Source: an uncultured Collinsella sp. (lineage in GTDB: Bacteria > Actinomycetota > Coriobacteriia > Coriobacteriales > Coriobacteriaceae). Taken from it: a DNA stretch of 31,815 nucleotides. The stretch lies in contig CABUUB010000017.1 in NCBI GenBank assembly GCA_902494625.1, positions 1 through 31,815 of the forward strand, written 5' to 3'. A program made the position numbers and the translations under genes. Positions 25,632-31,815 of this stretch are shown here, one piece after another (the first letter of the stretch is position 1; each line of letters starts with the position of its first letter). Below the pieces are notes generated by a model. It ran no database searches. It had not been told where the DNA came from and saw only the letters and a list, made by a program, of their open reading frames with translations.

Positions 25632-27119
25632 CTAGAAAGCGAGCTCTGCTGCCCACTTATCTGTATCGATCTCCATGAACTGCGAGCGGATGAAGTTCTT
25701 CTTGAGGTTGAACGGGACCGTGCAGTCGAAGATGGCCTTGCAGGCGATGCCGTGCTCGCGGATCGAAGGATCGAACGCGGGGTCGTTGGACGGATCGAGC
25801 ACGTGGCAATGGCAACCGGGGATAGTGATGAGGTCCACGTCGGCCTGGAAGCGCGTGGTCATGGCCCACATAACGTCGCTCATGTCGAAGATGTCGACAT
25901 CCTCGTCAACAAGGATGACGTGCTTGAGCTCGGAGAATGCCGAGAAGGCGAGCATGGCGGCGTTGCGCTGACGGCCCTCGTCATTTTTGCTCGACTTCTT
26001 GAACTGCATGATGGCAACGAACTTGCCGCCGCCGCAGGGAGCAGCGTGGACGTTGAGCAGGCGTCCCGGGATGGCGGTCTCGACCATCTTGTAGATGGAA
26101 GCCTCGGTGGGGATGCCGGCCATGGACACGTGCTCGTGCGAAGGGCCGATGCAGCTCTCCATGATGGGGTTGACACGCGTGGTGACGGCGGTGATCTTGA
26201 TCACCGGGCAGACCTTGGCGCCGCCGGTGTAACCGGGGAACTCGGGCATGGCGTAGCCGTGGCCGTTGACGTCCTCGTTGATGGTCTCGTCGTGCATGAG
26301 GTAGCCCTCGAGCACGTACTCGGCATTGGCAATGCACTTCTGCGGAACGGTGACGCAGTCGGCAAGCTCGACGGCGTGGCCGCGCAGGGCACCGGCGATC
26401 TGCAGCTCGTTGAAGCCGAGCGGCGTGGTGGGAGCCTCGAAGCCGCAGCACATGTACACGGCGGGGTCCAGACCGATGGAGATAGAGATGGGCATGTCCT
26501 CGCCGCGCTGGCAGTACTCGTCAAAGAACGCACCGAGATGACGGCTGCCCGGGGTAATCCACATGGCGAGCTTGTCCTTGTCGACGCAGGAGAAGCGGTG
26601 GATGGTTACGTCGGACTGGGTGCCATCGGGGCTCGTGCCGTAGGCGAGGCCCATGGTGATGTAGGGGCCGCCGTCGACGGGCGTGTTGGTGGGGGCGGGA
26701 ACGATCTTGCGCAGGTCGAAGCCCTCGTCGGTCGCCTTGTACACGACCTCCTGGCAGTCGACGTGCTTGCCCTCGGCGATCTGCTCGGGGGCGATCAGGT
26801 TCTCGAAGCGCTTGCCGATCTCGAGGCCCAGGTGCTCCTCGTCCAGGTCGAGCAGGGCGGCAACGCGCTTGCGACTGGCAAGCATGCCGATGCAGACCTT
26901 GGCGTCGTCAAAGCCCTTGACGTTGTTGAAGACCATCGCCGGACCCTCTTTGGTCGGGCGCATGACGGTGCCGCCGGCACCGACGTGACGGTAGACGCCC
27001 GAGACCTCGGCATCGGGATCGACCTGGGTGTCGGTCTCGAGCAGCTGGCCCGGCATCTCGCGCAAAAAGTCGAGCGCGGAACGCAGATCGTGGATCTGGG
27101 AAGCATTGGTAGTGGACAT
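25632..27119 (-). CDS. UbiD-family decarboxylase, LpdC (gallate decarboxylase)-like
   Basis: A 495-residue prenyl-FMN-dependent non-oxidative decarboxylase. It has the LpdC-type core from memory of that family: GVYRHVGAGGTVMRP, GPAMVFNNVKGF, TIHR, GGPYITMG, the cofactor/metal segment AEYVLEGY with two Glu four residues apart, GPSHEHVSMAGIPTEA, and DEDVDIFD. That similarity points to gallate or another hydroxybenzoate as substrate, but cannot decide it. ATG 27119 follows AAAGGAG. Compared with the usual length it is complete. It forms an operon with ubiX (33 bp apart) and probably with the transporter gene, whose stop is 142 bp upstream. Confidence 0.93.
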   Translation of the reverse strand: MSTTNASQIHDLRSALDFLREMPGQLLETDTQVDPDAEVSGVYRHVGAGGTVMRPTKEGPAMVFNNVKGFDDAKVCIGMLASRKRVAALLDLDEEHLGLEIGKRFENLIAPEQIAEGKHVDCQEVVYKATDEGFDLRKIVPAPTNTPVDGGPYITMGLAYGTSPDGTQSDVTIHRFSCVDKDKLAMWITPGSRHLGAFFDEYCQRGEDMPISISIGLDPAVYMCCGFEAPTTPLGFNELQIAGALRGHAVELADCVTVPQKCIANAEYVLEGYLMHDETINEDVNGHGYAMPEFPGYTGGAKVCPVIKITAVTTRVNPIMESCIGPSHEHVSMAGIPTEASIYKMVETAIPGRLLNVHAAPCGGGKFVAIMQFKKSSKNDEGRQRNAAMLAFSAFSELKHVILVDEDVDIFDMSDVMWAMTTRFQADVDLITIPGCHCHVLDPSNDPAFDPSIREHGIACKAIFDCTVPFNLKKNFIRSQFMEIDTDKWAAELAF

Positions 27120-27261
27120 GGCGTACTCCTTTCGGGAGAGTGTCCGGCGACGGGGTGCCGCCGGACGGGGTAACGTAATGGGGCCGCGGCGCTCACAGAT
27201 GGAGTGCTCGACCACTCGAAGTTCAAGCGCTTGGCTGCCTACAGCCGGGGCGCTCGACCGC

Positions 27262-28719
27262 TTACATCAGGCCAAAGAGGTGGAACCAGGCGGCCTCGAC
27301 CAGCACGACGACAAAGACGACCGCGGTGAGGGGAATGCCCATGCGCATGGCCTCTTTGGAGGTGTAGCCGCCGGCGTCCTTGCCTTCGCCGATAAGGATC
27401 GGCAGGTTATGGAACGGCAGGATGTAGTGGATGTTGATGGACGTGAAGACGATGAGCGCCACGGCGAGCGGGCTCACGCTGAAGCCGGCGGCAAAGCTGA
27501 TGAACGCCGGCACGCACACGCCGAGCACGGCCATGACCGAGCCCATAAACATGTGGATGATCATGGAAAGCGCGGCGACGAGCAGGGCGAACAGGAAGAT
27601 GTTCTCGGGCACGGAGCTGGGAAGCACAACATCGGCGATCCAGGCGTTCATGCCGGTGGCACCGCCCACGGAGCCCACGGCCATGGCGGCCGTCAGGAAC
27701 ATGAGGGACTTGATGTCGACAGCGTTCCAGCTGGCGGGGGTGAGGACTTCGCCGATGATGGGCATGGCGAGAGCGACACCAATGGCCAGGGTGACCCAGC
27801 CGATGTAATCGCCCGAAACGGTGAGCCACAGCGCGATGGCGATGACAAGCCACACGATGGTGCGGATCTCTTTGACGGAGAGCTTGCCGAGCGCGGCTTG
27901 CTTGGCCACGATCTGCTCGCGATCGTAGACGAGTTCTTTGCTGGGCTTAAAGAGGAAGAGGCCCAGGAACAGGGTGCACAGCAGCGCGACCAGCATCGGC
28001 ACGCTCATGTACAGGAACCAGTCGACGAAGGACGGGCTCATGCCGCCGGCCTCGGCGCTGTACTGCGCAACGAGCGGGTTGAGCGTGGAGTCGCCCGTCA
28101 GGAAGAACATGGAGCCCGGGGCGGCAGCGGCAAACACGAGGAAGCCGAGCTTGCCCTTGTCGTCGCCGCCGTAGCCGGCGGACTCGGCGATGACCGAGAC
28201 GACGGCGAGGATGAGGAAGGCGCGGGGGAACGGATGCGGGATCAGCAGCGACAGCACAAAGGTGAGCGCGAAGATCGAGATGATGAGCGACTTGGCGTCG
28301 CGCACGAACTTGAGCATGAACGCGTAGGCGATACGCTCACCCAGGCCCGACTCCTTGACCGCGCTGGCGATGAGGTAGGCGCCGATGACGAGCCACATGG
28401 TAGCCTTGGTCCACGAGCTAAACGTAGAGGCGACCGTCGCCGAGATGCTCGCGGCGCCCGTGTCGTCCACGCACACCTTGAACAGGACGAGCAGCGCGCA
28501 GTAGAGCAGGCCCACAAAGCCCGGCTGTGCCACGCCACATGCCCAGAACACCACCGTGGCGAGCGTCAGTGCCAGACAGGTCTGACCGCCGACCGTGAGC
28601 TCGACCGTCGAGCTCAGCTCCGCCAAAGGAAGAAACTTCACCAGCAAAAAGACAACGATACCCAGCACAAAGCCAATTTCGCGCTTGGTGATCTTAAACG
28701 CCTTCTTTTCCGCTTCCAT
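27262..28719 (-). CDS. SLC13/DASS-type anion transporter
   Basis: Polytopic membrane protein of 485 residues with about 12 hydrophobic segments. Two stretches fit the divalent-anion:Na+ symporter family: SNP-like motif replaced by TGDSTLNP in the first half, and a second-half MAVGSVGGATGMNAWIADVV region; SINIHYILPFHN near the end. The family carries carboxylates, including aromatic acids in some bacteria. Its position just upstream of the LpdC-like decarboxylase suggests it imports that substrate, as in lactic-acid bacterial gallate systems. ATG 28719 with AAAGGTGGGG. The ion coupled and the substrate are inference. Confidence 0.85.
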   Translation of the reverse strand: MEAEKKAFKITKREIGFVLGIVVFLLVKFLPLAELSSTVELTVGGQTCLALTLATVVFWACGVAQPGFVGLLYCALLVLFKVCVDDTGAASISATVASTFSSWTKATMWLVIGAYLIASAVKESGLGERIAYAFMLKFVRDAKSLIISIFALTFVLSLLIPHPFPRAFLILAVVSVIAESAGYGGDDKGKLGFLVFAAAAPGSMFFLTGDSTLNPLVAQYSAEAGGMSPSFVDWFLYMSVPMLVALLCTLFLGLFLFKPSKELVYDREQIVAKQAALGKLSVKEIRTIVWLVIAIALWLTVSGDYIGWVTLAIGVALAMPIIGEVLTPASWNAVDIKSLMFLTAAMAVGSVGGATGMNAWIADVVLPSSVPENIFLFALLVAALSMIIHMFMGSVMAVLGVCVPAFISFAAGFSVSPLAVALIVFTSINIHYILPFHNLPILIGEGKDAGGYTSKEAMRMGIPLTAVVFVVVLVEAAWFHLFGLM

Positions 28720-28772
28720 CTCCCCACCTTTCTTGTTGGGGGCGCTCCGGATTCGCAGCCACGTTGCCGCTT

Positions 28773-28804
28773 AAAAAAGGGGCGCCCGTTATCGGACACC
28801 CCTT
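28773..28804 (-). terminator. Intrinsic terminator upstream of the transporter gene
   Basis: A fully paired 12-bp stem (AAGGGGTGTCCG with CGGGCGCCCCTT, two G-U pairs) and ATAA loop are followed by TTTTTT on the minus strand. It ends 53 bp before the transporter ATG. It lies between operator site 1 and the gene, so it could terminate the LpdD-fusion transcript or act as an attenuator. Confidence 0.8.
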
Positions 28805-28812
28805 ACGTTGCG

Positions 28813-28831
28813 CTGTGTTGCGGCAATACAG
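28813..28831. promoter_or_regulatory. Candidate operator site 1 (transporter-ubiD-ubiX)
   Basis: CTGTGTTGCGGCAATACAG is a near-perfect palindrome, with one broken pair. The second site at 29952-29970 is identical at 16 of 19 positions. TTGACT on the minus strand abuts this site, which could place it in a MerR-type long spacer, but no good -10 follows. Confidence 0.6.
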
Positions 28832-28870
28832 TCAAGCGGATTTTTTGGATGAGAAGCGGTCCCCTGGACA

Positions 28871-28936
28871 AAAACCGTCACAACATTCGACGCTTTTTCT
28901 CGTTTTCGAGATTTTCATCGAATGTTGTGACGGTTT
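28871..28936. repeat. Long nested inverted repeat, copy B
   Basis: Arms at 28872-28890 and 28918-28936 are identical to copy A at 23959-24024, with the same CTCG-TTTT-CGAG core and one interior C-to-T change. It lies 26 bp after the stop of the LpdD-fusion gene. Confidence 0.85.
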
Positions 28937-28940
28937 GAAT

Positions 28941-28966
28941 GTGACAAAGGGACTGTCTTTTTTACA
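28941..28966. repeat. Degenerate short palindrome at the LpdD-fusion stop
   Basis: The left arm GTGACAAAGGGAC is intact; the right arm has decayed (GTCTTTTTTACAT). The stop codon at 28962-28964 lies in this right arm, the same arrangement as the merR copy. Confidence 0.7.
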
Positions 28967-29909
28967 TAGCGAGGGCCGTACGGATGGATGGGTCGCTGAG
29001 GGCCTCGCGAAGCCAGGGGGCCAGCTGCTCGGGGTGACCCTGCAGGTAGCCGTCGAGCTCGGACGGGGCCACGCGGCGCACCTCCGAGATCTCCTCTTGG
29101 TTGATATGCAGCTCGCCGGGCTCAACATGAGCGAGGTAGACCTCGCACCATTCGCACTCGCAACGACCATCGCCGTGGTCCTCACGGTACACCACGTGTC
29201 CGAGGTGCTTAAGCTGATCGGGCTCGCGCGTAATGCCGAGCTCTTCGTTGATGCGGCGCGCCGTGGCGGCCGCGATGTCTTCCCCGGGGAGCGAATGGCC
29301 GGCGCAGCTATCGGCCAGCACCCCGCCCCACAGGCGCTTGAGCGGACTGCGGCGACAGAGCAGCAGGCGCGCGTCTTCGCCCTGGCCCTCAACCAAAAGC
29401 GTCAGGAATGCCTGATGCATGATGCCCTCGCCGGTATGGGCATCGATGCGGTCGACGGGGCCAAGCGCCTCGCCGACCGCGGCATCGACTGCCACGACCT
29501 CGGCGCCCGCGCCGCCCTCATCCCAGCCGGCGCGCAGGATGCGCGCGGCGGCTTCCTCGAGCGCGGCGATGAGCTCCTTGGTGGTGTCGAGCACGCGCTG
29601 CAGGTCGTCGCCGCTCGCCTGTTCAACATGAAAACCCGTGCTTGCAACGACCGGCACGCCAAAGCGCGTGGCCAGCGCCGCCGCGATATCGTGCGCCGGA
29701 ATCTCGTCCCGATGGCACGGAACGGCCAGGATGCTCACCGTCGCCGTACGGCCGGGCTCGGGTCGCGGAATGGCCTGCGCCGTGGCGCCCAGGTGCGCGA
29801 ACTCCGGCGAGCAGGCGTACACCGCCATGCCTCGCGGCGTCACCGTCAGCTGGGCCTCGAGCGCAAACTTGCCCTCGCCCACTGCAACCTTTGTCGTGTG
29901 CATACCCAT
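28962..29909 (-). CDS. LpdD-like domain fused to type I IPP isomerase-like Nudix domain
   Basis: A 315-residue two-domain protein. Residues 5-125 match the LpdD-like prenyl-flavin chaperone family as I recall it: LTVTPRGMAVYA, HLGATAQAI, CHRDEIPAHDIAAALA, VVASTGFHVEQAS. Residues 145-315 are a Nudix domain of the isopentenyl-diphosphate isomerase type. The E. coli Idi ligand pattern is complete: His158 and His165 (seven apart), Cys202 and His205 in DSCAGHSLPGE, Glu251 and Glu253 in CECEWC; the Nudix helix is RRINEELGI. ATG 29909 with AGGAG is chosen; an upstream extension to 30083 has no ribosome site. The fusion has no counterpart I know of. Its function could be supply of dimethylallyl donor for UbiX, cofactor loading, or both. 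Confidence 0.85.
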   Translation of the reverse strand: MGMHTTKVAVGEGKFALEAQLTVTPRGMAVYACSPEFAHLGATAQAIPRPEPGRTATVSILAVPCHRDEIPAHDIAAALATRFGVPVVASTGFHVEQASGDDLQRVLDTTKELIAALEEAAARILRAGWDEGGAGAEVVAVDAAVGEALGPVDRIDAHTGEGIMHQAFLTLLVEGQGEDARLLLCRRSPLKRLWGGVLADSCAGHSLPGEDIAAATARRINEELGITREPDQLKHLGHVVYREDHGDGRCECEWCEVYLAHVEPGELHINQEEISEVRRVAPSELDGYLQGHPEQLAPWLREALSDPSIRTALAM

Positions 29910-29951
29910 GGGATCTCCTGTCGCCCGCGATGTACCTGAGACCATCTTCGC

Positions 29952-29970
29952 CTGTATTGCGACTATACAG
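29952..29970. promoter_or_regulatory. Candidate operator site 2 (LpdD fusion, divergent MFS)
   Basis: CTGTATTGCGACTATACAG, an interrupted palindrome with two unpaired positions, shares 16 of 19 bases with site 1. It overlaps the -10 element of the predicted LpdD-fusion promoter, a geometry usual for repression. Confidence 0.6.
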
Positions 29971-29990
29971 GCAAGCTCTCCATGTGACAA
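29962..29990 (-). promoter_or_regulatory. Predicted promoter of the LpdD-fusion gene
   Basis: Minus strand TTGTCA (29985-29990), 17-bp spacer, TATAGT (29962-29967), placing the start about 45 nt before ATG 29909. The -35 element is part of a short palindrome (29984-30010), and the -10 lies inside operator site 2. Confidence 0.65.
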
Positions 29991-30010
29991 AGGGACTGCC
30001 CCTTCGTCAC
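29984..30010. repeat. Short palindrome, copy C (supplying a -35 element)
   Basis: GTGACAAAGGGAC, T, then GCCCCTTCGTCAC: the 13-bp arms differ at two positions from perfect complementarity. It lies between the divergent LpdD-fusion and MFS genes. Its left arm contains the TTGTCA of the predicted fusion-gene promoter on the minus strand. Confidence 0.7.
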
Positions 30011-30070
30011 ATTCTGTTAGAGTTGCAGGGATTGAATCCCGCTTATTCATGCGACATTGGAGTGACAACC

Positions 30071-31306
30071 TTGACCGCCGCAACCACGCCTAAAAGTAAG
30101 TCAACCGCCGCCGCACTCTCCCCTGCGCGCACCAAGCTCTGCCTGGCGCTGCTCGTGCTGTTGGGATTCTCGCTCGGCTGCTCCGAGTTCGTGGTCATCG
30201 GCATCGAAAGCGACCTGGCGACGGAACTCGGCGTATCACTTGCCACTGCGGGCCAGCTCATCAGCGTGTTCGCGCTGGTCTACGCCATCGCGACGCCGGT
30301 GCTTGCGCTCAGCACGGGGCGATTCCGCCGCTATCAGCTGCTCGTGTGCTACAGCATCGTCTTTGTGCTTGGCAATTTGTTTATGGCACTGGCGCCCAAC
30401 TTCCAGGTGCTCTTTATCTCGCGCATTGTCCTGGGCTCTGTCTCGGGTGCGCTGCTCGCCGTGGGCGTGACGTACATCCCTGAGCTTCTGTCCCCGCAGC
30501 AAACTTCGCTTGCTATCTCGGTAGTATATGGTGCGTTTTCCGTGGCGATGGTCTTTGTGACCTCGATCGGCAAGTTTGTGGCCGACACGCTCGACTGGCA
30601 CGTTGCCATGTACGGCGCGCTGACCTTTGCCGTTTTAATCTGCGGAGCGCTCGTGGCGTTTATGCCGCGCGCCGGGCAAACCGACGAGCCCGCCACCTTT
30701 CGCGAGCAGGCGAGTCTGCTGCGCGAGCCGAGCATCATCACCGGCATGCTTATCTTTTTGTTTGGCGTGGGCTCGGTCTATGTGTTCTACGGCTACGTGA
30801 CGCCTTATCTTGAGCAGGTGCTGGGCATGGGCACGGTCGAAGCCAGTACCACGCTTATGGCCTACGGCGTGTTCTGCCTGATCTCGAACATCCTGGGCGG
30901 ATGGATCGATGCGCGCTTTGGCATGAAGGCGCTGCTTGTGACGTTTGTGCTGCAGGCGGCGGCATTGTTTGGGCTGTTTGCCGTAGGTGCTGCCATGCCG
31001 CTCGCACTTGTCTTTGTCTTTAGCCTGGCGATGCTCATGTACCTGTTCTCGGTGTCGTGCATCACGCACTTTATGGACGTTGCTCGCAGCCGCCATCCTA
31101 AATCGATGGTGCTCGCGAGCTCGGTAGAACCCATGGCGTTTAATGTCGGCATTTCGTTTGGCACCGCGGTGGGCGGCGCCGTGGTAAGCAGCATTGGTAT
31201 TGTGTACGTGGGCGCAGTGGGCGCCGCGTTCTCGCTTGTGGCCTGGGCGCTCACGCTGGTGACGATTAAGTTGGCTCGCTGGGAGCGCAGGCGGGCGAGG
31301 GCGTAG
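30071..31306 (+). CDS. Major facilitator superfamily transporter (DHA1/AraJ-like)
   Basis: Polytopic efflux-type transporter of 411 residues with about 12 membrane helices. The first half shows the DHA1 pattern: GCSEFVVIGI, TAGQLISVFALVYAIATPVLAL and the cytoplasmic loop GRFRRYQLL. The second half has GGWIDARFGMK. These fit sugar or drug efflux proteins of the AraJ/SotB sort; the substrate is unknown. The start is uncertain: TTG 30071 has GGAG eight bases upstream; GTG 30062 is an alternative in the same frame. It is divergent from the LpdD-fusion gene across operator site 2, so it might export a decarboxylation product, but this is conjecture. Confidence 0.88.
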   Translation: MTAATTPKSKSTAAALSPARTKLCLALLVLLGFSLGCSEFVVIGIESDLATELGVSLATAGQLISVFALVYAIATPVLALSTGRFRRYQLLVCYSIVFVLGNLFMALAPNFQVLFISRIVLGSVSGALLAVGVTYIPELLSPQQTSLAISVVYGAFSVAMVFVTSIGKFVADTLDWHVAMYGALTFAVLICGALVAFMPRAGQTDEPATFREQASLLREPSIITGMLIFLFGVGSVYVFYGYVTPYLEQVLGMGTVEASTTLMAYGVFCLISNILGGWIDARFGMKALLVTFVLQAAALFGLFAVGAAMPLALVFVFSLAMLMYLFSVSCITHFMDVARSRHPKSMVLASSVEPMAFNVGISFGTAVGGAVVSSIGIVYVGAVGAAFSLVAWALTLVTIKLARWERRRARA

Positions 31307-31357
31307 GCGTAGATGCGATACTCGAGCTCGATGATGGCGATCGAAAGGAAACCGCAT

Positions 31358-31804
31358 ATGCAACGTGTACTGTTTATCTGTCACGGCAACATCTGTCGCT
31401 CGACGATGGCCGAGTCGGTGTTTACCGAGCTCGTGCGCCGCGCTGGGCGCGAGGCGGAGTTTGTCATTGATTCCGCGGCGACCTCGACCGAGGAGATCGG
31501 CAACCCGCCACACCACGGCACCGTTGCCAAGCTGCGCGAAGTCGGGATTCCCGTCGTCGCGCACCGTGCTCGCCAGGTGCGTCGCGCGGAGTATGGTGAC
31601 TGGGACCACATTGTCTATATGGACGCCGAGAACGCGCGCGGTCTGCGTCGCATCTTTGGCGACGACCCCGACGGCAAGATTACGCGCTTGCTCGATTGGA
31701 CCGAGCGCCCCGGCGACGTGGCCGACCCCTGGTACACCGGCAACTTCGATGCCACCTACCGCGACGTGCTCGACGGCTGCACCGCTATGCTCGAGCAGCT
31801 GTAG
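31358..31804 (+). CDS. Low-molecular-weight protein tyrosine phosphatase
   Basis: Cytoplasmic 148-residue phosphatase. The phosphate loop C-x5-R is at residues 8-14 (CHGNICR) followed by Ser15, and the general-acid Asp123 lies in DPWYTGNF. Such enzymes dephosphorylate protein tyrosine residues, often of polysaccharide-synthesis kinases; none is adjacent here. ATG 31358 with AAAGGAAA upstream; the earlier in-frame start at 31313 would add 15 non-conserved residues. It is 51 bp after the MFS gene and may be co-transcribed with it. The stop is 11 bp before the window's end. Confidence 0.95.
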   Translation: MQRVLFICHGNICRSTMAESVFTELVRRAGREAEFVIDSAATSTEEIGNPPHHGTVAKLREVGIPVVAHRARQVRRAEYGDWDHIVYMDAENARGLRRIFGDDPDGKITRLLDWTERPGDVADPWYTGNFDATYRDVLDGCTAMLEQL

Positions 31805-31815
31805 GTTCGTGGGCG

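Noticed and set aside
25752..28938. Long plus-strand open frames opposite ubiD and the transporter gene
   Set aside because: Composition mirrors the third-codon bias of the real minus-strand genes; the products look like His/Asp/Gly-rich shadows.
29910..30083. N-terminal extension of the LpdD-fusion protein to 30083
   Set aside because: The extension crosses the predicted promoter and operator and a palindrome, while ATG 29909 has AGGAG at good spacing.

Overview
The window is a GC-rich chromosomal segment that reads as a Coriobacteriia gut actinobacterium, most likely a Collinsella relative. That assignment is inferred from gene content, codon use and the style of the intergenic palindromes, not from any search. 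Every gene from the left edge to about 29.9 kb is on the minus strand. Only the last two genes, a major facilitator transporter and a low-molecular-weight phosphatase, are on the plus strand.

Read in the direction of transcription, the right-hand minus-strand block (29.9 to 24.1 kb) is an accessory prenylated-FMN decarboxylation module. It holds an LpdD-like domain fused to an isopentenyl-diphosphate-isomerase-like Nudix domain, an SLC13/DASS-type anion transporter, a UbiD-family decarboxylase close to gallate decarboxylase LpdC, the prenyl-FMN synthase UbiX, and a MerR/BmrR-type regulator. Near-identical 19-bp palindromes lie upstream of the transporter and of the fusion gene, which suggests a common regulator. 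Copies of two other palindromic repeats stand at both ends of the module.

Next come a membrane-anchored protein of unknown function, an aldose 1-epimerase-like enzyme, a polar amino-acid ABC transporter (lipoprotein, permease, ATPase), an M20 peptidase, release factor 1 (prfA), and its methyltransferase prmC with an unusual acidic insertion. A HigBA-type toxin-antitoxin pair follows, then tsaC-glpK, then upp.

The complete F-type ATP synthase operon runs from 9.9 to 3.0 kb in the order atpI-like, B, E, F, H, A, G, D, C. It has a good promoter and ends at an intrinsic terminator. murA and a LytR-CpsA-Psr cell-wall ligase gene follow as a pair.

The least ordinary non-coding content is a family of about 180 to 240-nt structured elements placed directly after the stop codons of three genes (LCP, prfA, epimerase). 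Two copies are near-identical. The third keeps the loops and stem lengths but has different, still complementary, stem sequences. An AT-rich gap upstream of prmC holds a long inverted repeat enclosing four CCAA motifs spaced exactly 11 bp apart.
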